This document shows positions 54,801-61,245 of a stretch of DNA of 64,000 nucleotides, in pieces. The stretch is from Planctomycetota bacterium. Lineage in GTDB: Bacteria > Planctomycetota > Phycisphaerae > Phycisphaerales > Phycisphaeraceae. The stretch covers positions 21,434 to 85,433 of the forward strand of contig JAJRRC010000037.1 in the NCBI GenBank assembly GCA_024279865.1. Reading direction: 5' to 3'. Positions within the stretch are counted from its first letter, which is position 1; each line of letters starts with the position of its first letter. Both the position numbers and the translations under genes were made by a program. The notes below the pieces were generated by a model. The model made no database searches and had not been told where the DNA came from. It saw only the letters and a program-made list of their open reading frames with translations.

Positions 54801-56472
54801 TTTGGTCTAGCCTTTGCCCCCCGGAAGTCCCGCCTCCGGAAGTTCCGGGGGCGGGGGCGGGGTTTTTTTTGAACATTCCACCGAGGGCAAGTTTAGCGGT
54901 CGTTTGATTCTTCAAAGCCGAGTCCTGAGGTCCCTCTTGGGGGCCGAAGGGCCGGACCTCTTCGGTCAGTTCGCATCGCAATCGGTACATGGCCGCGTTT
55001 TCCTGAGGCCACCACAGTTTGGGGTTAGGCCAAGTGGTTTGCAGTTGCACAGGGGTTGTTGCATTGGCTTGGAGGGTTAGGTTTTTGGCAGGCAAGGTCA
55101 GAGCAATCTCTCCGGTTTGAGCGTCGATGACTTGGCAGAGCAGGGAGATTTTGCGCAGCTGGTGGGTGGTGTTACGGAGGGTCAGGTCGGCCGTGAGGGT
55201 GTGGTCGGTGAGGCGTGTTTGGATGAAGGCATCTTGTGTGTAGACGCGACCGGTGACGATGAGTGTGACAGGGTTGACCAGTCCGGTGGCCATGCCGTTG
55301 CCTTCGCCTTTGGTGGAGGGAAAGACGGGCGCGACATAATTGCGATGTTTTGCAAAGCTTTCATGGGCAGGTGTGTTGCGTGTATGGTCCAGCGAGGGCG
55401 TTTTGCTTTGGTTGGTTTGTGTATCGATGGCATACCAGGGGCTTTTGATGGCAATGGTGATTTGATTACGTTTGCCGGGCGTGATGGCATGGGTGATATC
55501 CAGATCCCAAGGGACGAGGACTGATTGGTGGGTATCAACGAGTTGGCCGTTGACAAAGACACTGGTGATCCAGTTCGTGCCTGAAAAATGTAGGTGAAAG
55601 CCTCGTCTTTCAAAGGCATCGGGAATGTCGACCCTTGTGCGGTAAAGCAAACGATGGCCAAAGGTCAGTTCTTTGCGTATTTGCCACGCATTGCCTGGGA
55701 CGGAAATACCCAGCCATCGCAACGGCTTGATGGTTTCGTCAGGCAGCGTGCGGACTGGCTCATAAGGTTGCTCATCCATGTCAGGGTCGTCGTGTCTCGC
55801 CACTTGCCACAGTCCGGTCAACGCCAACGTCGGCCGTCGTTTTGACAATGAAGGCAGGTCAAACGCAAAGACCTGTTTGGCTGCTTCTTGATCAATTCGC
55901 TCAACGGGGGCATAGTGCATCAGGTTCGGATGAAACGGCTCGCGCGCAAGAACCAAACTGTCCAATCCGATGAGTAGGCGACCATCGGTGCCCGCTTTTT
56001 CAAAACGCAGTTCCAGTACATGTGAACCCTTGTTCAATTGGACAGCCCCATAGTTTGCCCAGGCGATTTCATTCCATGTGCTCAATTCCATGAGATTGTC
56101 CGTCTGAATCTCAGCAGACGCATCACGCCAAGGTCCCTCATCAATACGCCATTGAAAAGGTGCACGAATGAATTCAAAACTCAGACGACTCCAAAAGTGA
56201 TACCGGTCAGTGTGCGGGGCATCAAAGCGATATTTTAAATGCCAACCACCTTCAGGCATTTCTTTTGCACGCTGATGCCGATGCAATATCCGAAGCAAAT
56301 AACGACCATCAGAAAGAAGCTTCGGCCTAGCTGAAGAAGCGACCATAAATTCAAAGTTTGCATCCGTAGGCTGTTCTGCTTCAAGCCATACAAACCCATC
56401 CGTCACAATCGGACTCGCCCCAGTCCATGAAGTCAAAATCAGCAACAAGCAACCGAGCCAAAGGTATTTCAT
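51886..56472 (-). CDS. large exported glycoside hydrolase, family 2
   Basis: A 1,528-residue protein with a signal peptide (MKYLWLGCLLLILTSWTGA). Order: carbohydrate-binding-like region (residues 25-200), GH2 sugar-binding jelly roll (about 215-400, LLYRTRVDIPDAFE... FVNGQLVDTHQSVLVPWDLDIT), immunoglobulin-like domain, TIM barrel from about 580 with acid/base Glu in SLGNEM and likely nucleophile Glu in LVLGEVFYYSGN, then more than 600 residues with a beta-rich part and an amidotransferase-like region (VLLVGPDAVTADNL). A G-rich repeat adds a Gly/Ser/Thr loop (residues 536-564). Activity is probably beta-galactosidase, beta-mannosidase or similar; specificity cannot be read. Confidence 0.85.
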   Translation of the reverse strand: MKYLWLGCLLLILTSWTGASPIVTDGFVWLEAEQPTDANFEFMVASSARPKLLSDGRYLLRILHRHQRAKEMPEGGWHLKYRFDAPHTDRYHFWSRLSFEFIRAPFQWRIDEGPWRDASAEIQTDNLMELSTWNEIAWANYGAVQLNKGSHVLELRFEKAGTDGRLLIGLDSLVLAREPFHPNLMHYAPVERIDQEAAKQVFAFDLPSLSKRRPTLALTGLWQVARHDDPDMDEQPYEPVRTLPDETIKPLRWLGISVPGNAWQIRKELTFGHRLLYRTRVDIPDAFERRGFHLHFSGTNWITSVFVNGQLVDTHQSVLVPWDLDITHAITPGKRNQITIAIKSPWYAIDTQTNQSKTPSLDHTRNTPAHESFAKHRNYVAPVFPSTKGEGNGMATGLVNPVTLIVTGRVYTQDAFIQTRLTDHTLTADLTLRNTTHQLRKISLLCQVIDAQTGEIALTLPAKNLTLQANATTPVQLQTTWPNPKLWWPQENAAMYRLRCELTEEVRPFGPQEGPQDSALKNQTTAKLALGGMFKKNPAPAPGTSGGGTSGGQRLDQRKTSGGDVFEQTFGFREITLQGKDFLINGTPHHFWNWSEVPNVHTPKQWLKAWREQGNRFHRISYDHDKVFKTREAALDFFDTHGIPGRLSTCIDGMFITHDLNNPLVWKNFQQHVQQVVKAYRNHPSIMMYSLGNEMMFVTAFLRNGGNFREIEKRMANLNQIAKQLDPTRESFQDGGGDLGGLGKINAQHYAWLTGEQFPASAYQYNIGPYQKEPPHQRAELFKWTGNNPLVLGEVFYYSGNVSKMAWIGGPRVFRSRAEADMAAGRFCRISIEGARWQGVTAICPWTKPLPGVGPAMSPHAVFVREHASTLNPNLNPTVQRTIKVFNDTSYDNSPIELHWLLTHQKNILEQGQKTYTIMPGHAVEDTLQFQTPRLNKPGSVMLTLQLVVQNKVVFTDHKQFSVLLPQAVTAPDKFFVFDPSQKVLRWLKQRAVAHGVIQTLSQVPKLPQVLLVGPDAVTADNLQQVASLAKRVTASGGTVLMLEQQHILPLTDLTLGEDAKPDARAPRAEFENAKGYSGRIAFITAPAHPVMKGLTDAAFFTWAKDEWSFRSSYATPTGRAIALLGAGDQLKLTPMLQYPSGRGSYLLSQMLIGHKLDIEPAANQLLANMINWAGQRQQTNPKTTFAFTADDKALDALLKRTGMVYQTMEKPEDLFEKMPGIAIMRATGPVMTWLRQNRQAVRAYLQNGNQLMLVNLTVDAAQTLEDFNVLVGFPHRLRKGFQERVRLQNQNHPLLLGIGEQDLSMYSDQYMARWKNLKAVSDRVFSFVVDGEEIASFAQLPNHRYRKTVNGLTNDDFWRYILYLPAQGEKIRLQLDRPERLNALHLWTNETYKVVQDIELVFDSDPRTTLAVRLKNTKQRQIINFPPRVTQTLDIHLLNSYPLEEGVQTKDLVGIDNLELYRTIPPAMAKQAILLSKPGGLAVYPIDQGNILLNNLDYQQPDTPENQQKKLRIWTNLLRNLGVTIEY
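54782..54868. repeat. G-rich dispersed repeat inside the GH2 gene
   Basis: Exact CCCCCGGAAG cores at 54785-54794 and 54818-54827, then CTCCGGAAGTTCCGGGGGCGGGGGCGGGG. On the minus strand it encodes PAPAPGTSGGGTSGG just before the catalytic barrel. Confidence 0.85.
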
Positions 56473-56530
56473 GGTAATCCATTCCAAAAGATTTTAGTTT
56501 TCACGCCAGACAGTCGTCTATAATTATATA

Positions 56531-56838
56531 ATGGAACAACAAACGACCATCGGAACAAGACTGAGTCACACGTTTAACGCAGGCTGGGGCTGTGAAGTAC
56601 ACACCAAAGGCGAACTTGAAGAAACTCTCGTGCAAGAAAAAACCAACGTGCAAAGTTACTCCATTCTTAATATTCATCTGGACATGAATGGACTGCTCCA
56701 AGGCCTTGACCCGTCTGGGTAAACGACTCGGACGGCAAGTTCACACGCCATCGTAAAGGGCTGCTCTTTTACAATCACAATGTTCGTCGCATGGAGAAAC
56801 CAACGCTTGTTGATGCGAAAGATGCGGAAAAATTGTAA
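56531..56838 (+). pseudogene. possible small gene split by a frameshift
   Basis: ATG 56531 lies 6 nt after TATAAT (56519-56524), as a leaderless gene would. Its frame gives 63 residues (MEQQTTIGTRLSHTFNAG...) to a stop at 56720. In the -1 frame, reading continues as VNDSDGKFTRHRKGLLFYN and ...RRMEKPTLVDAKDAEKL to a TAA at 56836-56838. Both halves look protein-like, which suggests one gene of about 100 residues with a frameshift, or two chance frames. No family recognised. The following 56839-57044 is A+T-rich and carries the promoter described next. Confidence 0.3.
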
Positions 56839-56996
56839 AAAAGAAAAAGAAAAAGGGTTGGCCTGTTTTATTTTTAAAATTGAATGTGTGGCATTTTTGC
56901 CGAATTTCACGGGGAATTTGATGGTTTTTTGAAATATCGAATTCGACGACGGCTTTGTTTTTATTTTTATTATCATTGTTTTTCATGAAAAAAGGT

Positions 56997-57024
56997 TTTA
57001 CATAACGTAAAATTTAGATAGAAT
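56997..57024 (+). promoter_or_regulatory. predicted promoter upstream of the sigma-factor operon
   Basis: TTTACA at 56997-57002 and TAGAAT at 57019-57024, 16 bp apart, about 20 bp before the TTG start of the membrane protein gene. Confidence 0.4.
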
Positions 57025-57044
57025 GCAACGGTAGTTTTAACGGA

Positions 57045-57443
57045 TTGGCTTTCTGGGCAAAGGAGTGCTCAGCAATACCAGCAAAGGTCATTGCAACTTG
57101 TTTTTCACTAGTTGGATTTGCAGCAGCAGTCGTCGTAGGTTTTGCGGCTGGTCATGTTGTAGACGTCGTGCTTTGGCGCGCGCTTGTGGTAATGATCCCC
57201 TGTTGGATTATTGGTCGGATGGTTGGAGGGTTGGCGGTTCACGTGATGGAATCGCAAATTCATCAATACAAAAAAACGAGGCCAATCCCGCCTGATTATC
57301 AGGTTGGTGGTGGAGATGACATTTTAGACGTTGATGATTTGGGTGATCAGATCGTCGAAGATTCTCAAGAACAGATATTTGTTCAAGCAGATGCCAAGCC
57401 GGCTCGTCAGGATGACGAATCGATTGCCAGCACAAGCGTGTGA
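57045..57443 (+). CDS. small membrane protein upstream of the sigma factor
   Basis: A 132-residue protein with two hydrophobic helices (residues 13-38 and 43-65), a basic stretch (HQYKKTRPIPPDY), then an acidic tail (DDILDVDDLGDQIVEDSQEQ). It resembles no family I can name. The only start in frame is TTG 57045 with a weak ribosome-binding site. It ends 77 bp before the sigma-factor start and is probably cotranscribed with it. A flagellar or regulatory link is possible by position only. Confidence 0.55.
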   Translation: MAFWAKECSAIPAKVIATCFSLVGFAAAVVVGFAAGHVVDVVLWRALVVMIPCWIIGRMVGGLAVHVMESQIHQYKKTRPIPPDYQVGGGDDILDVDDLGDQIVEDSQEQIFVQADAKPARQDDESIASTSV

Positions 57444-57520
57444 TGCATGAGAGTCAATGAATGTGGTTTATTTCGCCGAGGCTAGAGCACGGATGCACAA
57501 GGGCGGTCAAGGAGAGGACC

Positions 57521-58339
57521 ATGGCAAAGACAAGAACGCGAAATCCTGCTGACGATTTGATCGACGGTAGGCCTGCAAAAGAAGTATGGATACAGTACAA
57601 GGCAGAAGGAGGGCAATACCTTCGCAACTGTCTGCTAGAACGGTATCTTCCTTTGGTGAAATACAACGCAGATCGCGTTCATATGAAACTGCCAGACGAA
57701 GTAGACGTCGAAGATCTCATGAGTGCCGGCATCTTCGGTCTGATGGATGCCATCGACGCATTTGATCTGGCCCGGGAAGTTAAATTCGAAACCTATTGCG
57801 CTCCACGCATCCGAGGAGCCATCCTCGATGAACTAAGAGCCATGGACTGGGTCCCCCGTCTGGTACGCTCGCGTTCAAGCAAAGTCGACAAAGCCCGAAA
57901 ATCACTGCAAATGGAAATGGGACGCAAGCCCACCGAAGCAGAAATTGCAGTGAAAATGAACATTACCGACGAAGAGTTCGGTAAAATCCGAAAAGACTCC
58001 GGGGCCGTCGGCGTCGTTAGCTTGTCACGCAAATGGTTCGAGACCGATTCAAACAAAGATGTCCGCGAAATCGATGTCCTAAAGGATGCCAAGCAAAGCA
58101 ACCCTTCAAACGTGGTCCAAAAACGCGACATGAAGGCCATGATTACCAAAGGCCTCTCTCGTGCGGAGCGTCTGATTCTTATTTTGTATTACTACGAAGA
58201 GATGACGATGAAAGAAATCGGCCTCACGCTAGACCTCTCTGAATCTCGCGTTAGTCAAATGCACAGTTCCATCCTTGCCAGGCTCAAAGCTCAGTTCCAG
58301 CACCGTGACCGAGAATTGACCGAAGTGGATCGTGTTTAG
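57521..58339 (+). CDS. RNA polymerase sigma factor, FliA/WhiG (sigma-28) type
   Basis: A 272-residue group 3 sigma factor. Region 2 is seen in YLPLVKYNADRVHMKLPDEVDVEDLMSAGIFGLMDAID and FDLAREVKFETYCAPRIRGAILDELRAMDWVPRLVR, region 3 in GRKPTEAEIAVKMNITDEEF, region 4 in LILILYYYEEMTMKEIGLTLDLSESRVSQMHSSIL. The RGAILDELR...DWVPR string is characteristic of FliA/WhiG. It would direct transcription of flagellar or differentiation genes. AAGGAG lies 7 nt upstream of ATG 57521. No flagellar gene or FlgM is in the window. Confidence 0.93.
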   Translation: MAKTRTRNPADDLIDGRPAKEVWIQYKAEGGQYLRNCLLERYLPLVKYNADRVHMKLPDEVDVEDLMSAGIFGLMDAIDAFDLAREVKFETYCAPRIRGAILDELRAMDWVPRLVRSRSSKVDKARKSLQMEMGRKPTEAEIAVKMNITDEEFGKIRKDSGAVGVVSLSRKWFETDSNKDVREIDVLKDAKQSNPSNVVQKRDMKAMITKGLSRAERLILILYYYEEMTMKEIGLTLDLSESRVSQMHSSILARLKAQFQHRDRELTEVDRV

Positions 58340-58963
58340 AGCATTTTGCATCATTTCTTCCCGCCTTTGACATAGGTGGGGCTACTGAAAAGTAGCCGTA
58401 CGCAGTATATGTACCGCTATTTTTAAGCCGAACGCTGAGGTCTTCCGAAGAGTCGGATTTTCCCTAAATGCTACAGTTTGGATTTAGAATCCCTCGCACT
58501 GAGGTATAGCGGGTTGAATTATCAATAATCGCCTTGGCGATCCTCATTGATGCAATGTCCCCGTTGCAAGTCCGTTACACGCTCGAAATTCGTTTTATAA
58601 CCGATTTAGATAGACCCGTACAAGCGGGTTTTGTGATCTTCTTGAGCCTTACCGGTCCTTGTGCCCCTTTTTTTTAATGCCCCGATATCTTGTATTGGCC
58701 GATAACAAAGACCCGTACAAATAGCGAAATGCCAAACCTGGCGAAGCATAAATCACGCTTAAGGCCAAGGTTGTAAAAATGAACTTGACGTTCGGGGATC
58801 ATTAGGTTAACATACTCCAAACAAAAGTTTGATGAAAGTTAAAGAAGCATGATGCAAAGCGTCGATTCAAAGCCCCGAGAGATCAACTTAAGTTCTCTTT
58901 TGCCTCGCTCCTTCGATGGGGTCGGGCAAGGTGGTGGCGATTCACAGAAAAGGCATCTGCATC
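58340..58963. other. intergenic region after the sigma-factor gene
   Basis: No convincing gene. A stem-loop with a GAAA tetraloop (GGCTACT-GAAA-AGTAGCC) lies at about 58380-58397, 40 bp after the sigma-factor stop, and CCCG-TACAAG-CGGG-TTTT at about 58614-58632. AGACCCGTACAA occurs twice (near 58611 and 58709). Promoter elements of the following genes are not clear. Confidence 0.4.
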
Positions 58964-59629
58964 ATGGCAATTCCAATCCTTCAATTTGGCCCAGGCGGCA
59001 ATTACACCCGACAGTATCATGCCAGCGAAGGGCGACTCGTTCGCCGCAAGGCCAATCCCGCCCAAGCAACAGCTCAAGAGACCCCCGATCATCCAAGGAA
59101 ATCTTTTGGGGAGGCAGCCAAAGACACTTTTGGGGGTATCCCCAAGGGCTCCGAACGCAAGCTGGCGACTGTTTCGGTCGGGCCGTTGGTCTCCGAACGC
59201 AAACCAGACGTTTTCGAACATGTGCCGCCGTCGCCTGCTTCGGGCGTTTATCGTCAGCCTGCCATGTGTGCAGCGAGCGACCGGGCCCGTCAAGGGGCCG
59301 TCCAGCGTGTGTTTGCGGACTTGCGAAGGCTCGGCCAATCCTTTCATCTTGCCAGCAATCTAAACAATTCTCAGCAACCCGATTCTGTGGAGGTTACTCA
59401 TGAATCCAGTCCATTCTCCGAACCTGACTCCCAAGCAGTTGGATATTCTTTGTCGAATCAACCAAAGTCGCAAGACGCTCGGTTATTCCCCGACGATGCA
59501 GGAATTGGCCGATGTCCTGGGCGTCAGCAAGGTCACTGTTTTCGAACACGTCGAGGCTCTCATCAAAAAAGGCACACTGTTGCGGCAACCCAACAAGGCA
59601 CGCTCTTTGGAAGTGAATCCGGATTTTGA
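58964..59629 (+). CDS. uncharacterised frame upstream of and overlapping lexA
   Basis: A plus-strand frame starting MAIPILQFGPGG runs to 59629, overlapping lexA by 230 bp in another frame. Up to about 59400 its codons show the G-rich first position typical of real genes and a plausible composition (ERKLATVSVGPLVSERK, RQGAVQRVFADLRRLG); the overlapped part reads like noise. Either the gene ends in a frameshift near 59390 or the whole frame is chance. Two other plus frames and a minus frame are also open here. No family recognised. Confidence 0.3.
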   Translation: MAIPILQFGPGGNYTRQYHASEGRLVRRKANPAQATAQETPDHPRKSFGEAAKDTFGGIPKGSERKLATVSVGPLVSERKPDVFEHVPPSPASGVYRQPAMCAASDRARQGAVQRVFADLRRLGQSFHLASNLNNSQQPDSVEVTHESSPFSEPDSQAVGYSLSNQPKSQDARLFPDDAGIGRCPGRQQGHCFRTRRGSHQKRHTVAATQQGTLFGSESGF

Positions 59630-60026
59630 AATGCCCGAGGAGGCATCGCCAACACGTTTGCCTCTTGTGGGTACGATTTCTGCAGGGTATCCAATTGGTG
59701 CCTTTGAAGACCGCCAGTTCATTGACCTTCAAGACCTATTCCCTACAGGTCGCAAGGGTAGCACTTTTGTCTTAGAAGTTCGGGGTGATTCCATGATCGA
59801 CGAGCAAATTCGCAGTGGCGATATGGTCGTGGTTCAAAAAACCGATACCGCTCATCAGGGGCAAACCGTGGTTGCTTTGTTGGATGATGGTGAAGCGACG
59901 CTGAAGAAATTTTATCGAGAGAATGGGCGTATTCGTTTGCAGCCCGCCAATGACAAATATGAGCCGATCATCGTGGATCAATGTCAGATTCAAGGCGTGG
60001 TCATGGGTGTGATTCGCTCTTACTAG
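59400..60026 (+). CDS. lexA: LexA repressor
   Basis: LexA represses SOS genes and cleaves itself when RecA is activated. The 208-residue protein has the N-terminal winged helix (LTPKQLDILCRINQSRKTLGYSPTMQELADVLGVSKVTVFEHVEAL), the Ala-Gly cleavage site in VGTISAGYP near residue 99, the catalytic Ser in EVRGDSMID near 128, and Lys in ATLKKFY near 165. The recognition helix (SKVTVFEHVEAL) differs from the proteobacterial SRGTVHRHLKAL type, so the operator is probably different. GGAGG lies 6 nt before ATG 59400. Confidence 0.95.
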   Translation: MNPVHSPNLTPKQLDILCRINQSRKTLGYSPTMQELADVLGVSKVTVFEHVEALIKKGTLLRQPNKARSLEVNPDFEMPEEASPTRLPLVGTISAGYPIGAFEDRQFIDLQDLFPTGRKGSTFVLEVRGDSMIDEQIRSGDMVVVQKTDTAHQGQTVVALLDDGEATLKKFYRENGRIRLQPANDKYEPIIVDQCQIQGVVMGVIRSY

Positions 60027-60378
60027 ATCATGTGATTCCAAGGATTGCAAATTCTCCAGACGCGAGCGATGAGCGTTGTGCCCCTTGCCACGCGGTGCCT
60101 CGAATCCCTGTTTTTTTAATGCGGTAAGCGTATGTTCTGAAAAATGTTAGATTTTTTTTAGTCTGTTTGTCGTAAAAATTTCTTTTTCCCCAATAGTCTT
60201 GTGGGCGAGTTGTATTGCGATTGGTTTTCAGATTGATGCTTCTTCGCGGGTTCCGAATTGACAAGCCTTTATGGAACTTTTAAAGCGTTTCCAATGTGTG
60301 CAAGGCATATGATTTGCAATTTCCCGGGAAGCCATTATTATGTTCCGAATCGCTGAGTAAAATTCAGCGGAAAATATT
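60027..60378. other. intergenic region between lexA and tRNA-Gly
   Basis: No gene is seen. CCCTGTTTTTTT at about 60106-60117 could end lexA transcription. TTGCAA (60314-60319) and TATTAT (60336-60341), 16 bp apart, form a likely tRNA-Gly promoter. Confidence 0.4.
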
Positions 60379-60450
60379 GCGGGTGTAGCTCAGTGGTAGA
60401 GCGTCACGTTGCCAACGTGAATGTCGTGAGTTCAAATCTCATCACCCGCT
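60379..60450 (+). tRNA. tRNA-Gly (anticodon GCC)
   Basis: Acceptor GCGGGTG/CACCCGC, D-arm GCTC...GAGC, anticodon stem TCACG/CGTGA with loop TTGCCAA, T-arm GTGAG-TTCAAAT-CTCAT, discriminator T. CCA is not encoded. A tyrosine-recombinase remnant lies about 215 bp downstream, so this tRNA may have been an integration site. Confidence 0.96.
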
Positions 60451-60664
60451 TTGAAACAACAATCGCCTTGGGTTGACAGCCGTTGACCTTGGGCGTCTTT
60501 CTTTCTGCCACCACAAGACTTACAACACCCTCGGCAACCCCCAAGCCCTCTGCGTTTTGCCTACACATGACAACCGATGCCAACCGATGCCAACCGTGGA
60601 CTGCCTTCCGGCACCATTTACCCACCATCTCGGCACCGAACTCGGCCCTGTGAATGGGTATGGT

Positions 60665-60847
60665 TTACGCAACCTCGCATTGAGATGAATCGGCACGCCC
60701 AGCAGTGAAGTCGGGCAGCGCATTCACCGCACCATTCACGTCCAGCAAAATCGGATCCGTGTAAAAATGAGTGGTCAATTCGATTCGGCTGTGACGCATG
60801 GCTGCCTGGGCCACACGTGGAGCCACGCCCGCCACCGCGAGGTGGGT
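60665..60847 (-). pseudogene. tyrosine recombinase (phage-type integrase), 3' fragment
   Basis: The minus strand reads THLAVAGVAPRVAQAAMRHS, then IELTTHFYTDPILLDVNGAV and NALP before the stop at 60665. This is the end of a tyrosine recombinase, with the conserved H-S and the active-site Tyr in T..FYTD. Only about 60 residues remain. The 5' part is replaced by an IS630 fragment in another frame. The 3' end faces the tRNA-Gly gene, the usual layout of an integrase beside its attachment site. Confidence 0.75.
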
Positions 60848-61143
60848 GCCTCAGCTTCACCGTCCAACACCTTCGCCCGGTAGCTTCCGCGATTGCCATG
60901 TTCCAACGCCCGTTCCAAACCACGTTCAACAAGGCGCTGACGAAGTCGCCCAACGCTTGGAGCAGAGACGTCAAAGGCCTCCGCCACGCGGGCGTCAGTC
61001 CAGTTCGGGCCGTGTTCACCTTGGTCCGTCTTAAGCAACATCTGAGCATGGCGTCGTTTGTGAGCAGCCATACGATGGGCGTTGACGATGTCTTTAATTT
61101 GGTCGCGCTCTTGGATAGTCAGTTCAACGATGTACTTTTGCAT
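60775..61143 (-). pseudogene. IS630-family transposase, N-terminal fragment
   Basis: MQKYIVELTIQERDQIKDIV, then HKRRHAQMLLKTDQG and the helix-turn-helix DARVAEAFDVSAPSVGRLRQRLVERGLERAL are typical of the DNA-binding half of IS630 transposases. Homology stops at LDGEAEA (about 60848). The DDE catalytic half is missing, and the remaining codons are an out-of-frame reading of the integrase fragment. AAGGAGG lies 6 nt before the ATG, so the start region is intact; TTGCCTACAGGG near 61180-61191 (minus strand) may be part of the terminal repeat. Confidence 0.75.
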
Positions 61144-61245
61144 GGTCGGCCTCCTTGCCGGGGGAATGGGGTCTATAAACCCTGTAGGCAAGAATACTGA
61201 AAATTCATTATAGATGGGACGAAGTACTAGGTTTCCAGACAGATC

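Noticed and set aside
58340..58848. Housekeeping RNA (RNase P, tmRNA, 6S) or c-di-GMP riboswitch in the gap after the sigma factor
   Set aside because: The conserved sequence blocks of these RNAs are not found; only short stem-loops are seen.
60404..60628. Minus-strand frame of 74 codons overlapping tRNA-Gly
   Set aside because: It runs antisense into the tRNA; composition suggests decayed sequence next to the integrase remnant.
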